Assembly: GCA_949284685.1 (NCBI GenBank) | Contig: CASDWE010000002.1 | Location: 333,064 to 397,063 of the forward strand | DNA from: an uncultured bacterium | GTDB lineage: Bacteria > Bacillota_I > Bacilli_A > RFN20 > CAG-826 | Length of the DNA stretch: 64,000 nt | Reading direction: 5' to 3' | Part shown: positions 17,943-28,036 of the stretch, in pieces | Layout: the number at the start of each line of letters is the position of its first letter | Position numbering within the stretch: the first letter of the stretch is position 1 | Notes under the pieces: generated by a model | Database searches by the model: none | What the model was told of the DNA's origin: nothing | Seen by the model: only the letters and a program-made list of their open reading frames with translations | Position numbers and translations under genes: made by a program

Positions 17943-18461
17943 TTAATCAATTACTTCTATGTGAAGATTTTTTAATATATCATAAGTTTCTTCTTCTAGT
18001 TTTTTATCATTAGATGCACAACAGCTTTTTTTGACATATATATTAGTGTTAGGAAAAATTGATTTTAAAATTATGGCGTTTGAGATAACACAAATATTAG
18101 TAACAACTCCTACAACATAAATAGATTCATATTCTTTGTTTTTTAAAACTTCAAATAGTTCCTTACTTCCAAATGTTTTCTTTTCGATTTTTAAATAAGG
18201 TAGTGCTAATTTTTCTATATCCTTATAGAGCCTATGACCATCAGTGTTTTTTAGACAATGTTTTATTGGTAAGTGTTTGCCTTCGTTTGTATCTAAATAA
18301 TTGTTATCGTGAGTATCTAAAGTAAAAATAATCTCATCTTTTGTATCAATAAATTCTTTAATCAATTTTATTAAGTTTGGATAAATTTTTTGGGAATCCA
18401 AAAATCCCAATGTTCCATCGACAAAATCATTTTGATAATCCACTACTAATAATAATCTCAT
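17943..18461 (-). CDS. nicotinamidase/isochorismatase-family hydrolase
   Basis: 172 residues. The family Cys hydrolase triad is visible: Asp in VVDYQNDFVDG, Lys in IEKKTFGS and Cys in VVGVVTNICVISNA. The metal site of nicotinamidases fits TLDTHDNNYLDT followed by KHLPIKHC. This favours nicotinamide deamidation (NAD salvage) over isochorismatase, but the protein is a little shorter than typical PncA and other amide substrates are possible. A GAGGTAAAGAAT site precedes the ATG. It is transcribed toward the polysaccharide operon. Confidence 0.8.
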   Translation of the reverse strand: MRLLLVVDYQNDFVDGTLGFLDSQKIYPNLIKLIKEFIDTKDEIIFTLDTHDNNYLDTNEGKHLPIKHCLKNTDGHRLYKDIEKLALPYLKIEKKTFGSKELFEVLKNKEYESIYVVGVVTNICVISNAIILKSIFPNTNIYVKKSCCASNDKKLEEETYDILKNLHIEVID

Positions 18462-18526
18462 ATTCTTTACCTCTAACGCATTTTATTATAACATTGTAAC
18501 GCTAAAATTTGTTAAAATAATATAAT

Positions 18527-18910
18527 ATGGAAAAAACAAGAAAAACAATAGCGTTAATTGCTCATGATCATAAAAAAGAAGAGATAGTTGTTTGGGCATT
18601 AAAAAACAAAAATATTTTAGAAAAATTTGATTTGTGTGGAACTGGTCACACTGCGTCTTTGATAAGTAGAGCGACTGGTTTACAAGTAAAAGCTTATCTT
18701 TCTGGTCCATTAGGTGGGGATCAACAAATAGGTGCCCATATTGCCGAAGGACAAATTGATATTGTTGTTTTCTTTTGGGATCCGTTAGAATCACAACCTC
18801 ATGACCCTGATGTTAAAGCTTTGCTTAGAATAGCGGTTGTTTATGATATTCCTATCGCGACAAACAAAGCCACCGCTGACTATGTCATAAATTCAAGTTT
18901 GTTAAAATAA
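18527..18910 (+). CDS. mgsA: methylglyoxal synthase
   Basis: 127 residues. Converts dihydroxyacetone phosphate to methylglyoxal and phosphate, a bypass used when phosphate is short or sugar phosphates build up. Family motifs: [22 protein letters not shown] and [16 protein letters not shown] with the catalytic Asp, then [20 protein letters not shown]. Start matches the family. No Shine-Dalgarno is present; AT-rich -10-like sequences (TAAAAT 18513-18518, TATAAT 18521-18526) lie right before the ATG, which suggests a leaderless transcript, though the exact start is unclear. Convergent with the GH13 gene, three bases apart. Confidence 0.95.
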   Translation: MEKTRKTIALIAHDHKKEEIVVWALKNKNILEKFDLCGTGHTASLISRATGLQVKAYLSGPLGGDQQIGAHIAEGQIDIVVFFWDPLESQPHDPDVKALLRIAVVYDIPIATNKATADYVINSSLLK

Positions 18911-18913
18911 AAA

Positions 18914-20188
18914 CTAATCTAACGATTTTAATAATACTGGCATTGTTAAATTTATTTTTTTGTTATTAATTTCGATAATTTCGTTTGAAATTAAATCTAA
19001 ATATTTTCCGTTTTCGATGGTGTAAAGATGATCTTTTCCACTCAAATTGAATAAACCATGTAATTGTTTTTCATCAACATCTAAAAATGATAAATCGATA
19101 GTGGTATCATCACCATCGTTATATTTAAAATCAACATATTTAAGGAAGGCAGGTTGTTTTTTTAAATATATTAACTTCTTAATATAATCGTAATATTCTT
19201 TGTCTTTTAGTTCAAAAGACACAACATCTTTTTCAAATAATTCTGGTAGATGAGTTAATTTATATTCCTCCCCAGCATAAACAAAAGCCATACCTTTATT
19301 TATAAATGAAAACGCGACGATGTTTTTTAATGTTAAATCGTTTTTACAAATATTAGCAATGCGTTCGCGATCGTGATTTTCTAATGTTGTTGACTTGTTA
19401 TAATATTTTGGAAAAGTTTTTTCTTGTTCTTGCAGTTGCTTTATATATGGGATTATTGTGTTAGATTTTCCTTCTAAAAAATCAAATAGTGCAGTATACG
19501 TATTATAATTATAAGATGTATCAAAAGTAGGATATAAATCTTTATCTAAAGTTACATAATAATTTGTAGTTAAAACATAATCTGTAAATTCTTTATGTAT
19601 TGATTCTGCAAAAAATATTGGCTTTTCACCAAGTTTTTCTCTAGCTCGCTTAAAAAATGAAATAGGTATTAAACTTGCTACATCAAACCTAAAACCATCC
19701 GCCCCTTGTTTTAACCAATAATTTAAAACATCAATAAAATAATCTTGAACTTCTTTTAAATCCATTCTTAAATCAATTACATCTGCCCAATCGCCAAGCT
19801 TATTAGCGGGTTTGTTATTTATATAAAAGAAATATTCCGGATGTGTTTTATACACAATTGAATCAATCGCGGTATGATTAAATACCATATCTAAAATAAC
19901 TTTCATATTTAATTTATGAGCACCATCAAAAAGTTGTTTTAAATCTTCTAATGTTCCTAAATCTTCGCTTATTGCATAATAATCTTTTACAGCGTATGGC
20001 GAACCAAATGTTCCTTTTCTTCCTTTGATACCTATTGGATGAATTGGTGTTAATTGAATGATATCCGCCCCTAAATCTTTTATGCGTTTTAAATCTTCTG
20101 TTACTTTTTTAAATGTGCCCTCATTAGAATAATTTCTTACAAAAATTTGATAGTTAGTAGCTTGATTTAACCAATATTTTATTTCCAT
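18914..20188 (-). CDS. GH13 family alpha-glucosidase/amylase-like enzyme
   Basis: 424 residues, a short GH13 barrel. Conserved regions: DMVFNHTA (region I), GFRFDVASL with the catalytic Asp nucleophile (II), FFAESIHKE with the acid/base Glu (III) and LENHDRERI with the third Asp (IV). There is no signal peptide, so it acts in the cytoplasm, probably on imported alpha-glucosides or oligosaccharides. The small size and short C-terminal beta domain leave exact specificity open. ATG is preceded by GGAGAAAAAAT. It shares a 100-base divergent promoter region with pth. Confidence 0.85.
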   Translation of the reverse strand: MEIKYWLNQATNYQIFVRNYSNEGTFKKVTEDLKRIKDLGADIIQLTPIHPIGIKGRKGTFGSPYAVKDYYAISEDLGTLEDLKQLFDGAHKLNMKVILDMVFNHTAIDSIVYKTHPEYFFYINNKPANKLGDWADVIDLRMDLKEVQDYFIDVLNYWLKQGADGFRFDVASLIPISFFKRAREKLGEKPIFFAESIHKEFTDYVLTTNYYVTLDKDLYPTFDTSYNYNTYTALFDFLEGKSNTIIPYIKQLQEQEKTFPKYYNKSTTLENHDRERIANICKNDLTLKNIVAFSFINKGMAFVYAGEEYKLTHLPELFEKDVVSFELKDKEYYDYIKKLIYLKKQPAFLKYVDFKYNDGDDTTIDLSFLDVDEKQLHGLFNLSGKDHLYTIENGKYLDLISNEIIEINNKKINLTMPVLLKSLD

Positions 20189-20205
20189 ATTTTTTCTCCA
20201 AAAAT

Positions 20206-20233
20206 ATTATAAAAAAATACGAATATTTAACAA
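20206..20233 (-). promoter_or_regulatory. promoter of the GH13 gene
   Basis: On the minus strand TTGTTA (20233-20228), 16 bases, TATAAT (20211-20206), followed by the GGAG site and the ATG at 20188. Confidence 0.6.
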
Positions 20234-20246
20234 GAAAAAACATTGT

Positions 20247-20279
20247 TTATATTAAAATATAAATTTTTAATGTTATAAT
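20247..20279 (+). promoter_or_regulatory. pth extended -10 promoter with upstream palindrome
   Basis: TGTTATAAT (20271-20279) is a perfect extended -10 box ending ten bases before the pth ATG. No Shine-Dalgarno is present, so the mRNA has a leader of only a few bases. TTATATT-aa-AATATAA (20247-20262) is a perfect palindrome in the -35 area; with this base composition it may be chance. Confidence 0.55.
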
Positions 20280-20289
20280 AATTTTCTGT

Positions 20290-20853
20290 ATGAAATTAAT
20301 TGTAGGTTTGGGTAATCCTGGTAAAAAATATGAAAACACACGTCACAACATGGGATTTATGGTTGTTGATGCTTTTTCTGATATTGCAAGAATTGATGTT
20401 GATAAAGAAGTTTTTAAGGGTTTGCTAGGAAGAGGACAAGTATTTGGCCACGACATACTTTTATTTAAGCCAACAACATATATGAATTTATCTGGCGAAG
20501 CAGTGAGTTTGATTGTCAATTATTTTAAAATCGATTTAGAAGACATTATTGTTATTTATGATGATATGGCTCTTATGCCTGGCACTATACGATTAAGAGA
20601 ATCTGGTTCTAGCGGTGGGCAAAAGGGCATGCAAAATATAATTGATTATCTTAAAAGCGAACATATTAAAAGAATAAGAATTGGGATAGGTGAGCCAAAA
20701 TATGACGCTATTGACCATGTTTTATCTAAACCAGTAGACGAAGAAAAAGAATTGATAGATAAAGCAATCCAAGTTGCAGTAAACGCTTTAAAAGAAATAT
20801 TAAAATCTAATTTTAAAAAGGCAATGTCTTTATACAATGGCGAACATATTTAA
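20290..20853 (+). CDS. pth: peptidyl-tRNA hydrolase
   Basis: 187 residues, the usual size. Frees tRNA from peptides dropped by the ribosome. Motifs: GLGNPGKKYENTRHNMGF with the catalytic His, KPTTYMNLSGEAV, YDDMALMPGTIRLRESGSSGGQKGMQNI and RIRIGIGEP. It heads the block pth-mfd-rqcP-tilS-ftsH known from Bacilli. Its 3' end overlaps the mfd start by 17 bases. Transcribed from an extended -10 promoter, apparently without a leader. Confidence 0.97.
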   Translation: MKLIVGLGNPGKKYENTRHNMGFMVVDAFSDIARIDVDKEVFKGLLGRGQVFGHDILLFKPTTYMNLSGEAVSLIVNYFKIDLEDIIVIYDDMALMPGTIRLRESGSSGGQKGMQNIIDYLKSEHIKRIRIGIGEPKYDAIDHVLSKPVDEEKELIDKAIQVAVNALKEILKSNFKKAMSLYNGEHI

Positions 20854-23800
20854 AAAATTAGAAAAAAATTTTTTAGTAAATAAGTTTATAAATGCCTCTG
20901 ATGGTAAATTTATTGTAGATGATATTTTATCGTCGGCTTTTATTATTTCCTCTTCGTATTTAGCAAAAAAGCAAAAGTACTTATTAATATGCCCTAATTT
21001 GTATAAAGCACAACTTTTGTATTCATCTTTATTAGATTTTGTTGATGATAAAAATGTTTCACTGTTTCCTGCTGATGAATTAATAAGAGTGGAAAGTTTA
21101 ACACAAAATTATGAATTATCTTCTCAACGTGTATATACATTATTCCAAATTTGTAATAATGATGTTGATATAGTAGTCGCTAACCTAGCGGGTTGCATTA
21201 GATATTTACCTTCCGCGGAAGAATTTAAACAAAACATTTTTAAATTTCAAATTGGCGATAAAATTAACATCAAAGATATTCGTTTAAAATTAATTCAAGC
21301 TGGATATCATCTTGTTAATAAAATTGATCAATCTCTTCAATTTGCTATCAGAGGTGATATTATTGATATATTTTCTCTCAATTTGGAAAAGCCAGTCAGA
21401 ATAGAATTGTTTGATGATGAAATTGAATCCATTAGATATTTTGAAATTTCTACACAAGTATCAACTGTAAACATTGAAAGTGTCGTCATATTACCAGCAA
21501 GCGAAATGTTATTTACAAATCAAGAAATTAATGACTGTATTAACAAATTAAATATTGAATTAGAACGATACAAAAAAGTACTTTCTTCTTCCAATTTTGA
21601 ACTTTTAGAAAACAACATAGAAATATTAAAAGATAAGTTATTAATGTTTGAAAACGACTATGATATTTACAAATATTTTAAATTTTTCAAAAGGAATGTT
21701 TCTAATATTTTTAAATATTGTAAAGACTATCAAATAGTTTTAGTTGATGAAGAAGCTGTTTTTAGTGAAAATTCCTTACTTAATTTTGAAGCAGGAGAAT
21801 TTAAAAAAGAATTACTAGCACAGCATAGTGTAATAGATAAAATTGATTTTTATTTAGATGTTAATGATGTATTTACCAAATACAAATACATCGGTTTATG
21901 CGAAGCTATTGATAATTTTGATAATAACATGTTTAAAGCCACAAGCGTTCAACTTTTAGCAAAAAGTGAAAACGAAATAATCGACGTTATAAAAACATAT
22001 TTAAATAAAAAATACGATGTTATGATTTGCTTAAATAGTTTAGACAAAATTAATTCGGTTGAAAAAATATTAGAAAACGATAATTTCAGTTATGATAAAT
22101 ATGTTGATTGGACTATTCCTAGTAAAAATCACATATCAATCAATGTTAAAAATTTACCATATGGTTTAGTATTTGAAGAAGAAAAAATAGTAATTTTAAC
22201 TGACAAAGAATTATTTAAAGGAAAAATTCATAGTTATCGATATTCATCCAAATTTAAAGAAGGGACGATATTAAAAAGTTATGAAGAATTAGAGCCTGGA
22301 GATTATGTTGTTCATGAATACCAAGGCATTGGACAATTTCTAGAAATTAATACTTTAGAAGTAGATGGAGTTCACAAAGATTATCTAAAATTGTTGTACG
22401 CTAACGATGAATATTTATATGTTCCACTTTCACAATTCCAATTAATAAGAAAATATATGGCTCGCGAAGGCGCAAAGCCAAAACTAACGCGTTTAAAAAG
22501 CAAAGATTGGGAAAAAACAAAACAAAAAATTCAAGAAAAAATTAATGATTTAGCGAACCGTTTGTTTAATTTATATGAAGAACGTTCAAAAGTTGATGGG
22601 TTTTCTTTTCAAAATGACGATGAGATTCAATTAGCATTTGAAAATGATTTTCCATATTCATTAACAAAAGATCAAGAAACTTCTTTAGAAGAAATAAAAA
22701 AAGACATGGAATCACCGATTCCGATGGATAGATTATTATGTGGTGATGTTGGGTTTGGAAAAACTGAAATTGCTTTTCGATCAGCCTTTAAGGCTATTTT
22801 AAGCGGAAAGCAAGTTGCAATTTTATGTCCAACGACAATACTAGCAAGACAACATTACCAATTAGCAAAAGAAAGATTTACTAAATATGATGTAAAAATA
22901 GCAATATTTTCGCGTTTAGTGCCTATTGCTAAACAAAAAGAATACATTAAAAGTGTTAGAGATGGAACAATACATCTAATTATAGGAACACATCGTTTAT
23001 TATCAAAAGATATTGTTTTTGACAATCTTGGTCTTTTAATAATTGACGAAGAACAAAGATTTGGTGTTGAACAAAAAGAAAAAATAAAAGAATTAAAAAA
23101 CAATGTCGATGTATTAACGTTAAGTGCAACTCCAATACCGAGAACATTACAAATTTCCTTACTAGGAATGCGCAGCCTATCTTTAATAAACACTCCAATT
23201 GAAAATAGAATGCCTGTTCAAACTTATGTCTTGCCATATAAAGAAAACGTTGTAAAAGAATTAATATTAAGAGAATTATCAAGAAATGGTCAAGTTTTTT
23301 ATCTATACAACAGAATAGAATCTTTGTATCGCATTGCTGCTAAATTACAAAATCAAATACCAAATGCAAGAATAGCAACCGCACACGGTCAAATGAGTAA
23401 AAATGAAATTGAAGATGTAATGTTAAAATTTTATAATGGTGAAATTGATGTTTTAGTTTGCACTTCTATTATTGAAAATGGTATAGATGTGAGCAACGCA
23501 AATATGATAATAGTGGAAAATGCAGATATGTATGGATTATCGCAACTATATCAGATTAAAGGACGTGTAGGTAGAAGCGATAGAATTGCTTATGCTTATT
23601 TATTTTATAATGGCAAAAAAGAATTAAATGATAATGCTAAGAAACGTCTAAAAGCAATAAAAGAATTTGCAAGTTTAGGGAGTGGATATAAAATCGCTCA
23701 ACGTGATTTATTAATTCGTGGAGCGGGTGATATTTTAGGACCAAATCAAGCTGGTTATATCGATTCTATTGGACTTGATTTATATATGAGATTATTAAAT

Positions 23801-24307
23801 GACGCAGTCAAAAAAAGAGTATCGCCTAATGATTTATTTAAAGATAAGAACATAAATAAACAAATTGAAATAGATTTAAATTTAGATGCATATATCGACG
23901 ATAATTACGCTAAAGGGGGAGATAAAATAGAACTTTATCAGCAAATACAAAATTGTGCTGATTTAGATTCTCTTATTCAAGTTAAAGGCAACATACGGGA
24001 TATATATGGTCCAATGCCAAAAAATGTAAAACTTTTGTTTGAAAAACAGGAAATAGATATTTTAGTAAAAGAAAGTCAAATTGAAAATATTAATATTATG
24101 CAATATCAAATAGAATTAATTTTAGGAAAGAAATATTTAGATATTAAAGGCATTGGAAATATATTGTTTGAAAAATTAATGCCGTATGTAAATTTATGCA
24201 AAATTAATTATTTAAATGGAATATTAAAAATAACATTAAAAAAGAACAATCAATGGATAGAAAATTTAAAAAATATTTTAAAAGATTTAATACGAATAGT
24301 GAGATAA
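20837..24307 (+). CDS. mfd: transcription-repair coupling factor Mfd
   Basis: 1156 residues. DNA translocase that removes stalled RNA polymerase at lesions and recruits UvrA. Order of parts: UvrB-like N-terminal module, RNA-polymerase interaction domain (LEPGDYVVHEYQGIGQF, about residue 490), RecG-like helicase with Walker A GDVGFGKTEIAF (about 635), DEEQ box LLIIDEEQRFG, SATPIPRTLQ, and motif VI region QIKGRVGRSDR, then GAGDILGPNQAG and the C-terminal TRCF domain. The start ATG is inside the end of pth, so translation is coupled. Position after pth matches other Bacilli. Confidence 0.97.
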   Translation: MANIFKKLEKNFLVNKFINASDGKFIVDDILSSAFIISSSYLAKKQKYLLICPNLYKAQLLYSSLLDFVDDKNVSLFPADELIRVESLTQNYELSSQRVYTLFQICNNDVDIVVANLAGCIRYLPSAEEFKQNIFKFQIGDKINIKDIRLKLIQAGYHLVNKIDQSLQFAIRGDIIDIFSLNLEKPVRIELFDDEIESIRYFEISTQVSTVNIESVVILPASEMLFTNQEINDCINKLNIELERYKKVLSSSNFELLENNIEILKDKLLMFENDYDIYKYFKFFKRNVSNIFKYCKDYQIVLVDEEAVFSENSLLNFEAGEFKKELLAQHSVIDKIDFYLDVNDVFTKYKYIGLCEAIDNFDNNMFKATSVQLLAKSENEIIDVIKTYLNKKYDVMICLNSLDKINSVEKILENDNFSYDKYVDWTIPSKNHISINVKNLPYGLVFEEEKIVILTDKELFKGKIHSYRYSSKFKEGTILKSYEELEPGDYVVHEYQGIGQFLEINTLEVDGVHKDYLKLLYANDEYLYVPLSQFQLIRKYMAREGAKPKLTRLKSKDWEKTKQKIQEKINDLANRLFNLYEERSKVDGFSFQNDDEIQLAFENDFPYSLTKDQETSLEEIKKDMESPIPMDRLLCGDVGFGKTEIAFRSAFKAILSGKQVAILCPTTILARQHYQLAKERFTKYDVKIAIFSRLVPIAKQKEYIKSVRDGTIHLIIGTHRLLSKDIVFDNLGLLIIDEEQRFGVEQKEKIKELKNNVDVLTLSATPIPRTLQISLLGMRSLSLINTPIENRMPVQTYVLPYKENVVKELILRELSRNGQVFYLYNRIESLYRIAAKLQNQIPNARIATAHGQMSKNEIEDVMLKFYNGEIDVLVCTSIIENGIDVSNANMIIVENADMYGLSQLYQIKGRVGRSDRIAYAYLFYNGKKELNDNAKKRLKAIKEFASLGSGYKIAQRDLLIRGAGDILGPNQAGYIDSIGLDLYMRLLNDAVKKRVSPNDLFKDKNINKQIEIDLNLDAYIDDNYAKGGDKIELYQQIQNCADLDSLIQVKGNIRDIYGPMPKNVKLLFEKQEIDILVKESQIENINIMQYQIELILGKKYLDIKGIGNILFEKLMPYVNLCKINYLNGILKITLKKNNQWIENLKNILKDLIRIVR

Positions 24308-24314
24308 TAAAAAT

Positions 24315-24560
24315 ATGCGGTTAGATTTGTTTTTAAAAAGTAGTCGAATAATTAAAAGAAGAGTTGTTGCTAATGAACTAATAAAAAATAACAACTGTTT
24401 TATCAATAACAAATTAGCCAAAGCATCAAGCCAAGTTGAAAAAGATGATATTGTCAAACTTGAATTACCATTGATGATATTAACGATTCGTATAATTGAT
24501 TGTAATAATAAAAATAATGCTTCTTATGAACTAATAAGCAAGGAGCCAAAAAATGTTTAA
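24315..24560 (+). CDS. rqcP: RqcP (YabO), S4-domain ribosome quality-control factor
   Basis: 81 residues made almost entirely of an S4 RNA-binding fold: MRLDLFLKSSRIIKRRVVAN, then FINNKLAKASSQVEKDDIV. RqcP works with RqcH to add C-terminal Ala tails to nascent chains on obstructed 50S subunits. Its place between mfd and tilS matches yabO of B. subtilis, which separates it from other S4 proteins such as Hsp15 or RlmN-linked ones. Its stop overlaps tilS by eight bases. Confidence 0.9.
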   Translation: MRLDLFLKSSRIIKRRVVANELIKNNNCFINNKLAKASSQVEKDDIVKLELPLMILTIRIIDCNNKNNASYELISKEPKNV

Positions 24561-25770
24561 ATTATTGGATTTGGATAAAAACAAATATTATTTATTAGCG
24601 TGTTCTTTTGGTCCGGATTCTATGGCTTTGTTTCATATGTTGAAAAGTCAGGGATATAAGTTTATGGTTGCACATGTTAACTATAATGCACGTATAGAAA
24701 GTCAATATGAAACAGAATCTTTAAATAATATATGTGCTCAAAATGATGTCGAAATTGAAATATATCACTGCAAAAACCCAATATCTAGTGGAAATTTTGA
24801 AGCAAAGGCAAGAGAAATTCGATACAACTTTTTTAAAGAAATATATTTTAAAAATAAAATTGATGCATTGCTTGTCGCCCATCAGCAAGACGACGTAATA
24901 GAAACTTATTATTTGCAAAGGCAAAGAGGAGGTTATGTCGACAACTATGGTCTTATTAAGGAAGTAGTTATATTTGATATGTTAACTATTAGACCTCTTC
25001 TTGATTATACAAAGGAAGAACTTCTTATGTATTGTCAAAATAACCACGTCCCTTACGCGATTGATTCTTCAAATCTAAAAGACGATTTCTCTAGGAACAT
25101 AATTAGACACAACATCGTAAGCAAATTAAATGAACGTGATAGAAAAGCTATATTAGAAGAAATTAAAAATTTAAATAATCACATTCTTGAGATTAATAAC
25201 AAATTAAAAACAATCGATTTAAATTGCAAAGCCGAACTTTTAAAATTGAATGATGAGGAATTTCAAAAAGCAATGATATGTCTTGCAAGAAATATTAAAC
25301 CTGGTGTTTCTATTTCTAATAAGTTAGCAGCGGAGCTTAAAAAGATTATTGTAAGCAGCAAACCAAATGTTCATTTTAAAATACAAGATGGTTTAATTTT
25401 TAACAAAGAATATGACTGGATTAATTTTATTAGTAACGAAAAAAATACCTCTTTTTCTTACATATTAAACAAACCATCTAAACTCGAGACGCAATATTTT
25501 TATTTAGATTTTACTAACGATGTAAAGGATAAAAACATTACTATTGATGATTATCCTCTTTTGATTAGGAACGCTTTTGATGATGATGAAATAATTATTA
25601 ATAATTATAAAGTTAAAGTTAGAAGATTGTTTATAGATTGGAAAATGCCTATCACCGTTAGAAAAAAATGGCCAGTGATTGTCAATAAACACAACAAGAT
25701 TGTTTATATCCCTCGATATAGAAAAGATTTTGAAATCAACGAAAATTTGAACTTTTATGTCAAGTTATAA
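24553..25770 (+). CDS. tilS: tRNA(Ile)-lysidine synthetase
   Basis: 405 residues. Changes C34 of tRNA-Ile(CAU) to lysidine so that AUA is read as Ile, which is essential. N-terminal PP-loop domain: the usual SGGxDSM motif appears as CSFGPDSMALF, so the first Gly after Ser is Phe. Other conserved pieces are present: VAHVNYNARIESQYE, NFEAKAREIRYNFF and LLVAHQQDDVIETYYLQRQRGG. The C-terminal TilS substrate domain ends with KMPITVRKKWPVIVNKHNKIVYIPR, which is typical. It overlaps rqcP and is followed by a 149-base gap before ftsH; hprT, often between the two, is absent. Confidence 0.93.
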   Translation: MFKLLDLDKNKYYLLACSFGPDSMALFHMLKSQGYKFMVAHVNYNARIESQYETESLNNICAQNDVEIEIYHCKNPISSGNFEAKAREIRYNFFKEIYFKNKIDALLVAHQQDDVIETYYLQRQRGGYVDNYGLIKEVVIFDMLTIRPLLDYTKEELLMYCQNNHVPYAIDSSNLKDDFSRNIIRHNIVSKLNERDRKAILEEIKNLNNHILEINNKLKTIDLNCKAELLKLNDEEFQKAMICLARNIKPGVSISNKLAAELKKIIVSSKPNVHFKIQDGLIFNKEYDWINFISNEKNTSFSYILNKPSKLETQYFYLDFTNDVKDKNITIDDYPLLIRNAFDDDEIIINNYKVKVRRLFIDWKMPITVRKKWPVIVNKHNKIVYIPRYRKDFEINENLNFYVKL

Positions 25771-25872
25771 ACTTAAATCATTAATTGTGTTTACTCGATG
25801 ATACATTTTGTAGTAAGATGTAGCAAAATCATAATTATTTGCAAATTACTTTAAAATAAGTTTTCTATTTTA

Positions 25873-25899
25873 TATAATAAATCTCATCGCATTGCGATG
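25873..25899 (+). promoter_or_regulatory. ftsH -10 box and hairpin at the transcript start
   Basis: TATAAT at 25873-25878 predicts a start near 25885, exactly where the perfect inverted repeat CATCGC-att-GCGATG (25885-25899) begins. A strong AAGGAGG follows, with ATG at 25920. The repeat could be an operator or a 5'-terminal RNA hairpin. No clear -35 was found. Confidence 0.5.
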
Positions 25900-25919
25900 A
25901 AGTCAAGGAGGAACTATTA

Positions 25920-28034
25920 ATGCCTGATAATCCACAAAGAAAAAGAAGTTCATGGGGATTCATAATCTCGTTTATTGTTGTTATTGGTATACTAGGTTTA
26001 CTTATTTGGTGGATGTTTTTCTCATCTTCACCAGTTGATAACCTTTCCTTAAAAGGATATGTCAATGCACTTGGCAATGATAGAGTTACTGAAGTAACCG
26101 TCACTCCAAAGGAAGAAACATTAGTCGTCATCGAAGGTCAATATAAACGCTACGAGCCTGATAATCCAAATAACGCAAATAGAGTGCATAATTTTACTTT
26201 GACTGTTACTTGGGATGAATGGTCAACTACAGCTCAAGATTGGAAATATCTACCTGATGGAAAAGATGATTTAGAAGCAAACTATGTTAATCTATATAAC
26301 GAAGAAGGTAAGGAAGCAAATCTTAGGGAATTAACAACAACTTATGTTGGCAATTATAGTGTTACAGATCCATATGTAACTACATTTTGGGATAGTTGGG
26401 GTCCAACAATCATTTTGGGTGTAGTTTCAATAGTTATTGTTATAATTCTATTTTCAGTATTTTCACGAAGTATTGGTAGTTCAAATAATAAAGCATTGGA
26501 ATTCAATAGATCACGTGCTAGAAGAGAAAATGCATCTAAAGTTAGATTTAGTGATGTTGCTGGTGCCGACGAAGAAAAATTAGAAATGCAAGAACTTGTT
26601 GCTTATTTAAAAGAACCAAAGAAATTTTCAAAATTTGGAGCCAAACTTCCAAAAGGTGTTTTATTAGTTGGTCCTCCAGGTTGTGGTAAAACTTTGCTTG
26701 CAAAAGCTGTTGCTGGCGAAGCGGGAGTGCCATTTTATTCAATTTCTGGTTCTGACTTTGTTGAAATGTTTGTTGGTGTTGGTGCTGGACGTGTTCGAGA
26801 TATGTTTAGAGTCGCCAAAGAAAACGCTCCTTGCTTAATTTTCATTGATGAAATTGACGCTGTTGGAAGACAAAGAGGTGCTGGTTTAGGTGGAGGTAAC
26901 GATGAAAGAGAACAAACATTGAATCAATTGTTAGTAGAAATGGATGGTTTTTCTGACAACTCAGGAATTATCGTTATAGCTGCGACAAATAGAGATGATG
27001 TTTTAGATCCAGCTTTGTTAAGAGCAGGACGTTTTGATAGAAAAATTACTGTTTCTCTTCCTGATAGACAAGGTCGTGCTGATATATTACGTGTCCATGC
27101 TAGAAATAAAGTTATTGAACCTAATGTGGATTTTGATGCTATTGCAAAAAGAACAACAGGATTTTCTGGTGCTGATTTAGAAAACGTTTTAAATGAAGCT
27201 GCTATTTTGGCTGTCAGAAGAAACGAAACTGCGATTTCAATTGATGATATTGATGAAGCTATTGATAGACGCATATCTGGTCCTGCTAAATCTTCTCGCT
27301 CAATGTCTGAACAAGAAAGAAAAACCGTGGCGTATCATGAAGCAGGTCATGCTGTAATTGGTATTTTCTTACCTCATTCAGATAAAGTCCAAAAAATTAC
27401 AATTATCCCAAGAGGAAATACTGGTGGTCATGTTTTGATGACACCAGAAGATGATAGATTCTTACTAACTAAAAAAGAATTAGAGGCTCGTATAGTTGGG
27501 TATTTAGGTGGAAGAACAAGTGAAGAAATTTTCTTTGATGATATTTCAACTGGTGCCCAAAATGATATTGAAGTTGCAACTCGTATTGCTCGTATGATGG
27601 TTTGTGAACTTGGCATGTCATCTCTTGGTCCTATTCAATATGAAAAAGATACAGGAAGTGTTTTCTTAGGTAGAGACTATACTTCTAGCCAAAAGAATTT
27701 TTCCAGCCAAGTTGCTCTTGAAATAGACAAACAAATCCGTAGCATTATTGAAACAGCACACGAAGATGCTAGAAAAATATTGTTAGAGCATAAAGATGAT
27801 GTCATTTTAATTGCAAACACTTTGTTAGAAAACGAAACAATTACTGCTGAAGAAATTGATATCTTATTAAAAGAAAGAAAACTTCCTTCTAAAAAGAAAG
27901 TTAACACTACAAATTCTGTTAATAACAATACAGAAAATAGCGATGTTCATGTTGATGAAGAAGAGGTCCAACCAAAAACCGAATCTAACAATCAAGAGGT
28001 CGATAATTCAAACGTTGAGACAAAAGATAAATAA
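25920..28034 (+). CDS. ftsH: ATP-dependent zinc metalloprotease FtsH
   Basis: 704 residues. Membrane AAA+ protease that degrades damaged membrane proteins and some regulators. Membrane segments at about 16-38 and 160-183 enclose an extracytoplasmic domain. The AAA domain has Walker [18 protein letters not shown], the pore motif FVEMFVG, Walker [14 protein letters not shown] and the second region of homology [19 protein letters not shown]. The protease has HEAGH with downstream Asp in the M41 domain. The C-terminal 60 residues are acidic and low in complexity. Starts with ATG after AAGGAGGAACTATTA; first gene of ftsH-dus-lysS. Confidence 0.98.
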   Translation: MPDNPQRKRSSWGFIISFIVVIGILGLLIWWMFFSSSPVDNLSLKGYVNALGNDRVTEVTVTPKEETLVVIEGQYKRYEPDNPNNANRVHNFTLTVTWDEWSTTAQDWKYLPDGKDDLEANYVNLYNEEGKEANLRELTTTYVGNYSVTDPYVTTFWDSWGPTIILGVVSIVIVIILFSVFSRSIGSSNNKALEFNRSRARRENASKVRFSDVAGADEEKLEMQELVAYLKEPKKFSKFGAKLPKGVLLVGPPGCGKTLLAKAVAGEAGVPFYSISGSDFVEMFVGVGAGRVRDMFRVAKENAPCLIFIDEIDAVGRQRGAGLGGGNDEREQTLNQLLVEMDGFSDNSGIIVIAATNRDDVLDPALLRAGRFDRKITVSLPDRQGRADILRVHARNKVIEPNVDFDAIAKRTTGFSGADLENVLNEAAILAVRRNETAISIDDIDEAIDRRISGPAKSSRSMSEQERKTVAYHEAGHAVIGIFLPHSDKVQKITIIPRGNTGGHVLMTPEDDRFLLTKKELEARIVGYLGGRTSEEIFFDDISTGAQNDIEVATRIARMMVCELGMSSLGPIQYEKDTGSVFLGRDYTSSQKNFSSQVALEIDKQIRSIIETAHEDARKILLEHKDDVILIANTLLENETITAEEIDILLKERKLPSKKKVNTTNSVNNNTENSDVHVDEEEVQPKTESNNQEVDNSNVETKDK

Positions 28035-28036
28035 TT

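Noticed and set aside
18521-18526. TATAAT directly before mgsA as its -10 box
   Set aside because: It touches the ATG, so transcription would begin inside the gene. The slightly upstream TAAAAT or TAATAT is more likely, but the choice is open.
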